From Clostridiales bacterium UBA1446 (GTDB taxonomy: Bacteria > Bacillota > Clostridia > Oscillospirales > Oscillospiraceae): 5,072 bases of DNA. Location: contig DCTG01000158.1 of NCBI GenBank assembly GCA_002329245.1, forward strand, positions 11,674 to 16,745, in the 5' to 3' direction. Positions 1 to 4,932 of this stretch are shown here, piece by piece (positions within the stretch are counted from its first letter, which is position 1; each line of letters begins with the position of its first letter). The notes under the pieces were generated by a model that ran no database searches, was not told where the DNA came from, and saw only the letters and a list, made by a program, of their open reading frames with translations. A program made the translations under genes and the position numbers.

Positions 1-345
1 CTTAGCTGGGATCCCTTCAACGAAAGTCTCGGTTTTAAACAGACGGTTGAAGACTACAAACAACAAAAGGGTTATTATCCGGAAGCAATCCTGGCAGACA
101 AGATATACCGCACCCGGGAAAACCTCTCTTTCTGCAGAGAACGTGGCATCAGGCTGAGCGGGCCACCGCTGGGCCGTCCGACGATCGACAGCAGACAGGA
201 GAAGCAAACCGCGCGCCAGGACATGAAAGAACGCAACGCTGTTGAAGCTGGCTTTGGTGTAAAGGAAGGAAATTCCGAAAGTGGAGCAAGCGCTTCCCTC
301 GAAAACATCAACTGTCTAACAATTGGGAGGAATTACTGTGAATAA
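1..345 (+). pseudogene. IS5-type transposase, C-terminal remnant
   Basis: Frame 1 is open from the first base to TAA 343-345 (114 residues). It reads like the C-terminal third of an IS5-family DDE transposase: a D-x-F-N-E start, 'GYYPEAILADKIYRTREN' at residues 25-42, then 'RGIRLSGPPLGRP' at about 48-60 and 'ARQDMKERNAVEAGFG' at about 68-83. In the family the last segment carries the final catalytic glutamate, which would be the E of 'RNAVE' (known from the family, not tested here). Normally a basic 'GKRRYGL' tract and a hydrophobic tail follow. Here the frame continues as 'VKEGNSESGAS' and stops, so the natural C-terminus is replaced or frameshifted. The last codons overlap the ribosome binding site and start of the next gene. 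No terminal inverted repeat was recognised. The 5' part lies outside the window, so whether the rest is intact is unknown. Confidence 0.8.
325..330 (+). promoter_or_regulatory. Ribosome binding site fixing GTG 338 as start
   Basis: GGGAGG lies seven bases before GTG 338. The alternative in-frame TTG at 323 overlaps this motif and has no Shine-Dalgarno of its own, so GTG 338 is the better start. Confidence 0.8.
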
Positions 346-1570
346 TCGAAAATCATTACTTATTTCTGTTTTTCTATTTCTTGTTTTATCTATTATTTTG
401 ATTTGTTCGCCGACAAACTATATCAGTGAAAAGAACGACAAGATTTTGAAGGTCACAACGTTCGAGGGCGGCACTGCCTACAAAACCAGCGATAATATTT
501 ACTGGGTGTTAAATTTGACCGGTACCTGGCGGGAAATGGGCCGTCAGTACGGAGGACTCGTCCGGGAAGATTTGTGCCAATTCTATCAGGAAATAACCGA
601 AGATGTTGCGGCCCGTGGAATAGATAAAAAAGAGCAGCTTGAAGATGCAAAAGAATTTGCCGGTAGTTTGAACGTGAATCTTCGGGAATTGCTGAAGGGC
701 ATTTCCGAAACCTCAGGGCTTAGTGAAGACGAGGTTTTGTTATTAAATGCGGGTATGCTCAATCTCGCTGATGTCGTGTTGGGTCCTGTAGCCCCCAGTG
801 CGTGCAGTGGTTTGGCCGCTTGGGGCAATTATACACCGGATGGCAGTCTGGTATTCGGGAGAAACTGGGATATTGACAGAGAAAGCATGAAAAAGTACAT
901 GAAATACTTGTCTGTTGTCGTATTCAATCCCGATTCGGGAAACAGCTTTGCCAATGTACATCCCCTCGGCAATGTTTACCTTGAAACAGGGATGAATAAC
1001 AAAGGGCTTTTCCTTGAATTAAATAATGGCGTATATTCCGATACCAACATCTTCGAAGATCGTGAGAATAGTGTTTCCACTTTGGTTTCGGTCCTGAATC
1101 AATGCAGCACTATCGAGGAAGCAGCCGCATATCTGGCGGCTGTACCGGCAGACATGGCATATATTATTCAAATTGCCGATTCGAAAGAATGCGTCTCCGT
1201 TGAAAGGCCAACTTTTGCGAGCCGAGTGAGGCGTAGCGAACAAAATGGCGTGTTAGCGGCGTATAACAGTTTTGTCCCCCCGTACCCACAAGAATGGGAA
1301 GGAAAAGTAACTAAGCCGCGGAACCCGAAGGAAGATCCCCGCTACCAGAATCTTCTTAACCTTGCCAATTCCAAGGAGTTTTACGGAAAGCTCGATCCGG
1401 CGGGAATGAAAAAACTGCTGGACATTCAAATGCAAAACGGCGGAGCGACACATAAAGGCAGTGTATTGCAGGTTATCGCGGTGCCGAAAGATCTGAAGCT
1501 ATGGATTCGCGGTCTGGATTATTCCGACTGGCAGGAAATTGACTTGAAAGGGTTGTTCAAAAATAAATAA
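338..1570 (+). CDS. Membrane-anchored C45/AAT-type acyltransferase or amidohydrolase
   Basis: This 410-residue protein resembles the acyl-CoA:6-aminopenicillanate acyltransferase / linear amide hydrolase branch of the Ntn-hydrolases (peptidase family C45, Pfam AAT). Such enzymes expose an N-terminal cysteine by self-cleavage and use it to hydrolyse or transfer acyl-amide bonds. The sequence shows a basic N-terminus and one hydrophobic helix (about 7-23), predicting export with the enzyme outside the membrane. A WREMGRQYG motif (about 64-72) precedes the likely nucleophile Cys156 in 'SACSGLAAWG' (codon 803-805). 'VFGRNWD' (172-178) supplies the conserved Arg, Asn and Asp; 'GMNNKGLFLELNNG' (218-231) and 'AAYNSF' (307-312) match expected strand and Asn positions. 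Length is normal for the family. Cys23 ends a lipobox-like stretch, but Ile at -1 makes lipidation doubtful. The gene seems monocistronic; the substrate cannot be told from sequence, and penicillin or bile-salt activity is not implied. Confidence 0.85.
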   Translation: MNNRKSLLISVFLFLVLSIILICSPTNYISEKNDKILKVTTFEGGTAYKTSDNIYWVLNLTGTWREMGRQYGGLVREDLCQFYQEITEDVAARGIDKKEQLEDAKEFAGSLNVNLRELLKGISETSGLSEDEVLLLNAGMLNLADVVLGPVAPSACSGLAAWGNYTPDGSLVFGRNWDIDRESMKKYMKYLSVVVFNPDSGNSFANVHPLGNVYLETGMNNKGLFLELNNGVYSDTNIFEDRENSVSTLVSVLNQCSTIEEAAAYLAAVPADMAYIIQIADSKECVSVERPTFASRVRRSEQNGVLAAYNSFVPPYPQEWEGKVTKPRNPKEDPRYQNLLNLANSKEFYGKLDPAGMKKLLDIQMQNGGATHKGSVLQVIAVPKDLKLWIRGLDYSDWQEIDLKGLFKNK

Positions 1571-1588
1571 GGCTGATGGAGGCAGCGA

Positions 1589-1759
1589 ATGAAAGACAGG
1601 CCGGTCGTATTGTGCCGTCGCGACTGATATGCCCAGACGACCTCGGCACAGGCGTGGCGCATTAATCATGCCGCCGCGGGCGGCACTGCAAATTTGAACC
1701 CGATTGTATTCGGCCGGTATCCCGAGTTTCAGCAATTGGCGACGCTAATTTTACATTAG
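1589..1759 (+). pseudogene. Short frame with good RBS, broken by in-frame TGA
   Basis: GGAGG at 1578-1582 stands six bases before ATG 1589, 19 bases after the C45 gene stop. The frame gives 'MKDRPVVLCRRD', then TGA at 1625-1627. It continues in the same frame with protein-like sequence ('YAQTTSAQAWRINH', then 'GGTANLNPIVFGRYPEF') to TAG 1757-1759, giving 55 sense codons in all. I do not recognise the family. The simplest reading is a decayed gene start in which TGG (Trp) became TGA. Selenocysteine readthrough is the exotic alternative: Cys lies four residues before the TGA, but the bases after it do not form a convincing bacterial SECIS hairpin. The 12-residue product alone could be a leader peptide, but nothing downstream supports attenuation. 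It could have been co-transcribed with the C45 gene. Low confidence that any product is made. Confidence 0.35.
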
Positions 1760-1760
1760 C
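1744..1760. other. Perfect short hairpin (6-bp stem, 5-base loop)
   Basis: GCTAAT at 1744-1749 pairs exactly with ATTAGC at 1755-1760 around loop TTTAC. It contains the TAG that ends the broken frame before it. With no T-run on either strand it is not a standard terminator; it may be the edge of an inserted or deleted segment, or chance in a short AT-rich patch. Confidence 0.4.
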
Positions 1761-1771
1761 ATCCGAAAGCA

Positions 1772-1810
1772 AAGAACCCGAAGGTTGAATCATACGACTT
1801 TCGGGTTCTT
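1772..1810 (-). terminator. Terminator-like inverted repeat after S41 peptidase gene
   Basis: Arm 1772-1783 (AAGAACCCGAAG) pairs with 1798-1810 (CTTTCGGGTTCTT), giving 12 pairs with one bulged A and a 14-base loop. On the minus strand it begins 13 bases after the TGA of the S41 reading frame, where a Rho-independent terminator belongs. The following bases (TGCTTTCGG) form only a weak T-tract. On the plus strand it could also stop transcripts from the C45 gene, but no T-run follows there either. Confidence 0.65.
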
Positions 1811-1823
1811 GCTATTCTGCGTT

Positions 1824-2684
1824 TCAATGTGCGGTTTCATAAGTATTGATGACTTCAATAGCATGCTCTAGCTCGACGTCCTCGCCCCGGGCAACCTTCA
1901 GCGCATTCTCCCTGGTCATAGGAGTGCGGATAGACGGCGCAATTCCCCCTACGCCATCGCGGCTGTCAATCTGAACCTGTTTATTTCTATCCAGTGATTG
2001 GCCATACGGCCAATGTACCGCTATATCGCCGGGCATCTTCGCTTCTCCCCCAGCTATGCCAAACGACCCGTTTGTCCCGTAAAAGCCAACCGTTGCTCCT
2101 CTTGACGCATTTTTGATTCCCATCGCCAACCCTTCGCCCGAACTTGTGCACTTTAAATTGATCAGCGCTACGACCGGACCACGAAAGAAGGGGGCGTCAG
2201 GCTCGATATATAGCCCGGGGTCTGAAGCATTTCCTTTACGGGTATCATCCGCCCGTATTTCCCAGGAACCGGTGATCGTGTTGAAACAGTTCTGGTATTC
2301 GTAGAAGGTTTTCTCGGAATAGAACGACGCCAGCATATCAGCCACCATCGAGTCTAAACCACCCACATTATTGCGAATGTCGATAATCAGCCCTTTGACC
2401 TTGGCCTTGTTGAATTCAACCAGCGCAGCCCTGAATAAGCCGAGTGTAGAAGGCGCTTTTCCGGTGTTTTTAAAGCCGGCATCGAATTCGCCCCAGAGTT
2501 TTATATAGCCGATGTTGCCGTCGAGAATTTTCGTTTCGACCATTGACTCGGGCGGATTTTGGGGATTATCGACCCCAATGATCAAGTCTCTCAAGCCGTC
2601 AGAAACAATGGTCGCGGGGTAAGTTTTGGCTAACGACTTCCCTTTGTCGAGTTCACTGTTTTCGTACTTGTCAAAGCCGGCGAA
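1824..2684 (-). pseudogene. S41 family peptidase, N-terminally truncated
   Basis: The frame is open from just after TAA 2685-2687 down to TGA 1824-1826, 286 residues. No ATG with a ribosome binding site lies at its beginning; the first plausible start is an unsupported TTG at 2592-2594. Counting from that TTG, 'LIIDIRNNVGG' (69-79) and 'LKCTSSGEG' (147-155) are hallmarks of the S41 (C-terminal-processing / tricorn-like) serine peptidases, with Ser151 the probable nucleophile (2142-2144). The C-terminus looks complete and is followed by a terminator. Family members of this kind usually have 400 or more residues, with an export signal and often a PDZ-like domain before the catalytic part; those are missing. 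Upstream, another minus frame reads 'GLPGGFHQGKVQLKVIRR' (about 2690-2743), which resembles the end of a PDZ region and hints at a frameshift near 2685. The intact enzyme would cleave protein substrates outside the cytoplasm; this copy is probably not expressed. Confidence 0.8.
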
Positions 2685-2687
2685 TTA

Positions 2688-2769
2688 CTTTTAATTGGAC
2701 CTTGCCCTGATGGAACCCGCCCGGCAATCCCCAACCGGCTGTTTTCGCTGGTCGAGCGCGATTCCTTCT
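2688..2769 (-). other. Possible frameshifted N-terminal region of S41 gene
   Basis: This segment lies between the S41 open frame and the group II intron end. Read on the minus strand it stays open in a frame different from the S41 catalytic part, with a Gly-rich 'GLPGGFHQGKVQ' stretch as expected shortly before the S41 core. It may be the surviving part of the exon 3' of the intron. No start codon with a ribosome binding site was found. The link to the S41 gene rests only on this resemblance. Confidence 0.35.
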
Positions 2770-2860
2770 GTTAAGTGGGAATACCACCCACCCAGCATCA
2801 AACAGTACGTGCGGTTTTACCGCATAGGGCTTTCCGCTGTTCTTCTTCCTTCTGCATTGG
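2770..2860 (-). mobile_element. Group II intron 3' end (domains V and VI), remnant
   Basis: On the minus strand the bases from 2835 to about 2797 have the layout of a group II intron domain V: GGAAAGCC (containing the AGC catalytic triad, plus positions 2829-2831), TATGCGG, an A-rich loop, CCGCACG with the usual two-base bulge, then TACTGTTTGATG. A second hairpin follows (about 2770-2799; GTGGG pairing with CCCAC), matching domain VI, and ends with ACTTAAC, close to the usual 3' end near 2770. Two adjacent lower-stem positions of domain V that are normally C-G and G-C pairs are C/U and C/C here, so the ribozyme is probably dead. The purine-rich stretch before domain V (about 2836-2860) also fits, but the left limit of the remnant is not defined. 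Neither reverse transcriptase/maturase nor domains I-III are present. Confidence 0.72.
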
Positions 2861-2948
2861 GATAATTCAAACCGACTGTTTCACTGTCATTCCGATTATA
2901 TTTTCGTGTGGTGTCACAATTCCAATGTGCATATACAGAGGATATTGA
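2861..2948. other. Unassigned segment between intron remnant and propeller stub
   Basis: Base composition shifts here from GC-balanced to AT-rich. No open frame, strong hairpin or promoter was recognised on either strand. It probably contains the break between the intron fragment and the DNA carrying the next two genes. Confidence 0.4.
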
Positions 2949-3314
2949 CTAAAATTGGTAATCCCCGCCATTGACAAAAAGAAAAAACCTGAGTTGGCCT
3001 CTCAAATAAGCAGGGACGGTTCAAAGATATATAAATTGGATAAAAACGGCAGCAAACTTGGAGAGATTAATCTAAGTGGGCCAGGCGGCCAGTCCCTGGC
3101 ATGGGCTGACCAGTATTTTTGGGTGGGCGGAGAAAAACTTTATAAATATGACATGAACGGAAACATAGTTGGACAAATTTATGCGGCAGCTGTGGGAAAC
3201 TGGGCTTTAACATGGGACGGGAAATACTTATGGACTATCCAGAGGACATGTGAAGGATGGAATGATCCCAAAATATATAAAATTGAAATAAAAAATGATG
3301 GTATTTTAAAATAG
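2949..3314 (+). pseudogene. Beta-propeller-like protein, C-terminal stub
   Basis: The frame opens after TGA 2946-2948 and ends at TAG 3312-3314. The only early start is a TTG at 2955 with no ribosome binding site, so this is probably the tail of a longer gene. From residue 24 of the TTG reading, two similar units are visible: 'KIYKLDKNGSKLGEI' then 'QSLAWADQYFWVGG', and 'LYKYDMNGNIVGQI' then 'WALTWDGKYLWTI', followed by a final 'KIYKIEI'. Each unit fits one four-stranded blade of a six- or seven-bladed propeller (YWTD/SMP-30-like), with the W-D-x-x-Y-x-W turn typical of bacterial extracytoplasmic propellers. Two and a half blades cannot close a propeller. The region is AT-rich, unlike the sequence to its left. 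It ends 68 bases before the stalk gene, which is on the same strand, so the two may once have formed an operon. Confidence 0.55.
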
Positions 3315-3370
3315 CTATTGTATCAATAAAGAAATAGGTGAATATGCACCAAAGAAATGGGAGAAAAAGA

Positions 3371-3376
3371 AGGGGG
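3371..3376 (+). promoter_or_regulatory. Ribosome binding site of stalk-domain gene
   Basis: AGGGGG lies six bases before ATG 3383. No convincing promoter was recognised in 3315-3370, in keeping with read-through from the gene before. Confidence 0.7.
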
Positions 3377-3382
3377 TAAAAA

Positions 3383-3964
3383 ATGAAACTTAAGTTCACC
3401 AGATTAGGAATGGCGGTATTCTTCATGCTAATGTTGATGTTTTTATTCATACTGCCGTGTAGTGCGGGGCAAACGGTAGAAGTAGTCAATGACGGGAAAC
3501 AATTAATAGTGAAAATTAATGGCGAACAGGTGAATTGCGACCAGCAGCCGTATATTGAGAATAATTGTACGATGGTTCCAGTCAGTATCATCGCACAACA
3601 GCTCGGTGCCACAGTCGATTGGGATCCTGCAGCATTGACTGTAACCATTAAGGGAGAAAAGGTGGTCGTCCTGACCATTGGCTCGGCAACGGCAACTATT
3701 GATGGTTCTCCAATAACCCTGCAAGCTCCGGCCACTGTTACCGGAGGGCGTACTATGGTACCTCTAAGATTCGTGAGCGAAGCTTTAGGGGCAGAAGTAG
3801 CCTATACTCCGTCGGCTTTCAAAAGCGGAATTGAATGGTTTCAAGCAGGAAATACCCAGAATATTTATAAACTCCAGACTAATACCTCACAACAATTAAA
3901 AGACAATCATATAGGTATTTGTTTGGGAACGAGCGTTACAAAAGTTTTGCAGAGTTCTTTCTGA
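3383..3964 (+). CDS. Secreted stalk / copper amine oxidase N-like domain protein, C-terminus altered
   Basis: This 193-residue protein has a clear signal peptide: basic start, hydrophobic core about 10-25, and probable signal peptidase I site after 'PCSA' (28). Residues about 37-141 make one copper amine oxidase N-terminal-like domain (Pfam PF07833 type), a non-enzymatic beta-rich module common in exported proteins of Clostridia and Bacilli. Its diagnostic elements are present: 'VKINGEQV', 'MVPVSIIAQQLGATVDW' (64-80), then 'ATIDGSPITL' and 'GRTMVPLRFVSEALGAEV' (122-139). Despite the name, such domains bear no oxidase active site; they probably serve as a cell-surface attachment or ligand-binding part. 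After 'AYTPS' (about 144) the expected closing strand is lost, and the last 19 codons lie antisense to the end of the next gene. The original C-terminus was probably removed by insertion somewhere in 3812-3907. Expression is plausible because start and ribosome binding site are intact. Confidence 0.8.
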   Translation: MKLKFTRLGMAVFFMLMLMFLFILPCSAGQTVEVVNDGKQLIVKINGEQVNCDQQPYIENNCTMVPVSIIAQQLGATVDWDPAALTVTIKGEKVVVLTIGSATATIDGSPITLQAPATVTGGRTMVPLRFVSEALGAEVAYTPSAFKSGIEWFQAGNTQNIYKLQTNTSQQLKDNHIGICLGTSVTKVLQSSF

Positions 3965-4777
3965 AGATTTTCGTAATGAGTATCAAGAGCACATATTTTT
4001 TTGGGTTTTGGACCCCGCCGGAATTTTCCCATAGAAGCAATGACCGGTTTAAAAACCTTTTCCCGCAAGATCAGCAAGGCACACATTGTTTGAAATCCTT
4101 GTGAAGAAACAAGGTAACGGCGAGAATTGTTTTGTTGTTCAATGAAAGCCTTGCCCCTGATTTTTCTGAGGTCGTAGGCAGCTTGGCGGATTCCATAATG
4201 AGTCCAACCGGTCAATTCATTAACTTTTGTAGCCAGGTCGGAAACGGAAAAGCCTGCGGGTTTAAGTGCCAGAGACATCAATGGTTCAATCACTACTCGC
4301 ATTCGCGGATTGTTTATATCAATACCAGCAACTCGGTTCTTTCCACGGCAGGTAGGCTTAGGTAAATCATCTAATGCTCCTTGATCCAGGAAAGAAATAT
4401 GGGCGTATTGCAAAACATTGAGAAACCGGATCGTCATGCCTCTCAAGGAAGAAATCATGTTAGAAAATTTCTCGATGATTTTTCCACAGCGCAGGTCTTT
4501 TGTATTATGGGCCACAGCTTCAATCCGAAGAACACGCTCGCCTTTATCGTACATTTTTAAGGTTAATTTGCCAAAGTGTACTTTGAACACCGTCAAATTA
4601 TACGTAGGTTTCTCGACCGTGAGTTTGGGTTGGGACGGACTTTGCCCTAGTTTTTGGCGGTGACAAGGACGGTGTTTCCATCCGAAGATAGTTTTGATTG
4701 TTCGGATGTCCAAAGAACCGCGGGTCAACATCGAGAAGTTCATTGTAATATTCGGAAAACTCGTCTGTGGCTTTCAT
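3907..4777 (-). pseudogene. Mobile-element-type protein with C-terminal winged helix, one-base frameshift
   Basis: The best start is ATG 4775-4777 behind GGAGGAG, giving 'MKATDEFSEYYNELLDVD'; that frame soon ends in a stop. The frame that carries the protein (stop 3907-3909) resumes at 'RGSLDIRTIKTIFG'. Dropping one C of the CCC run at 4722-4724 (GGG on the plus strand) joins both into a 289-residue protein. From memory, 'IKTIFG', 'KPTYNLTVFKVHFGKLTLK' and 'KGERVLRIEAVAHNTK' recur in a family of uncharacterised multicopy proteins in Firmicutes and Actinobacteria, usually longer at the N-terminus. Residues about 176-222 ('FSVSDLATKVNELTG', 'RQAAYDLRKIRGK', 'RRYLVSSQG') look like a winged helix, followed by 'ALLILREKV' and a basic 'GKFRRGPKPKK' patch, suggesting DNA binding. 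No DDE, HUH or recombinase motif was found. Full-length protein needs a +1 frameshift or a sequencing error at 4722-4724. Confidence 0.65.
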
Positions 4778-4781
4778 ATTG

Positions 4782-4788
4782 CTCCTCC
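4782..4788 (-). promoter_or_regulatory. Strong ribosome binding site deciding start at 4777
   Basis: GGAGGAG on the minus strand stands four bases before ATG 4775-4777. The alternative ATG at 4741-4743, in the frame of the main protein body, has no Shine-Dalgarno sequence. This shows that translation begins in the frame that is later broken. Confidence 0.8.
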
Positions 4789-4805
4789 AAGATTTATTAT
4801 CTTGG
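4787..4805 (-). promoter_or_regulatory. Stem-loop at mRNA 5' end touching ribosome binding site
   Basis: CCAAGAT (4799-4805 on the minus strand) pairs perfectly with ATCTTGG (4787-4793) around loop AATAA. Its last two G's are the first G's of the GGAGGAG ribosome binding site. With the -10 box at 4811-4816, transcription should begin within a few bases of 4805, so the RNA would start with this hairpin. It could hinder ribosome binding, protect the 5' end, or be an operator for a dimeric repressor. The pairing is seen; the role is inferred. Confidence 0.55.
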
Positions 4806-4810
4806 GAATT

Positions 4811-4839
4811 GTTATACTACGTAAACCAACCGTTTTCAA
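4811..4839 (-). promoter_or_regulatory. Sigma-A-type promoter for the 3907-4777 gene
   Basis: On the minus strand, TTGAAA (4834-4839) and TATAAC (4811-4816) are separated by exactly 17 bases. Each box differs from the TTGACA/TATAAT consensus at one position. It lies 34 bases before the start codon. This is the clearest promoter in the window. Confidence 0.7.
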
Positions 4840-4841
4840 CT

Positions 4842-4862
4842 GCCCCTTTAGGGGCCCCTTTA
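4842..4862. repeat. GC hairpin and CCCCTTTA direct repeat
   Basis: GCCCC (4842-4846) pairs with GGGGC (4851-4855) around TTTA. CCCCTTTA also occurs twice, at 4843-4850 and 4855-4862, flanking GGGG, and the middle forms the palindrome GGGGCCCC (4851-4858). It lies just upstream of the minus-strand -35 box, so it could be an activator or repressor site or an element end. It lacks a T-run for termination. Confidence 0.45.
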
Positions 4863-4880
4863 TCCAAGCGTAGGCTTGGA
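4863..4880. repeat. Perfect 7-bp inverted repeat
   Basis: TCCAAGC (4863-4869) pairs with GCTTGGA (4874-4880) around loop GTAG. It sits between the divergent genes, 52 bases before the ATG of the right-hand gene. It may be an operator or part of that gene's 5' untranslated RNA. A further short palindrome, AAATCT-AA-AGATTT, follows at 4903-4916. Confidence 0.45.
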
Positions 4881-4932
4881 AAAAGCGTAGATCTTATCTT
4901 AAAAATCTAAAGATTTACGGAAGGTTAAAGAT

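Noticed and set aside
389..410. Lipoprotein signal (lipobox at Cys23) in the C45 hydrolase.
   Set aside because: The residue before Cys is Ile, not Gly/Ala/Ser, so an uncleaved membrane anchor is more likely.
1625..1675. Possible bacterial SECIS element behind the in-frame TGA.
   Set aside because: Only a 4-bp TGCC/GGCA pairing with a long loop is visible, without the short stem and G/U-bearing loop at the usual distance. A Trp-to-stop change is simpler.
586..1735. Minus-strand frames of 66-80 residues across the C45 gene and beyond.
   Set aside because: They are antisense to a clear gene, except the last part of 1499-1735, which has no ribosome binding site or known motif.
3235..3735. 166-residue minus-strand frame.
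   Set aside because: It lies antisense to the propeller stub and stalk gene, has no ribosome binding site or recognisable domain, and mirrors real coding on the other strand.
3919..4663. Plus-strand frames of 61, 77 and 81 residues.
   Set aside because: They are antisense to the 3907-4777 gene and have no family resemblance or initiation signals.
4876..4906. Promoter for the gene at 4933 (TTGGAA-like box, then TTAAAA).
   Set aside because: The -10 match is poor, and its assignment depends on picking a spacer to fit, so it is not listed as a feature.
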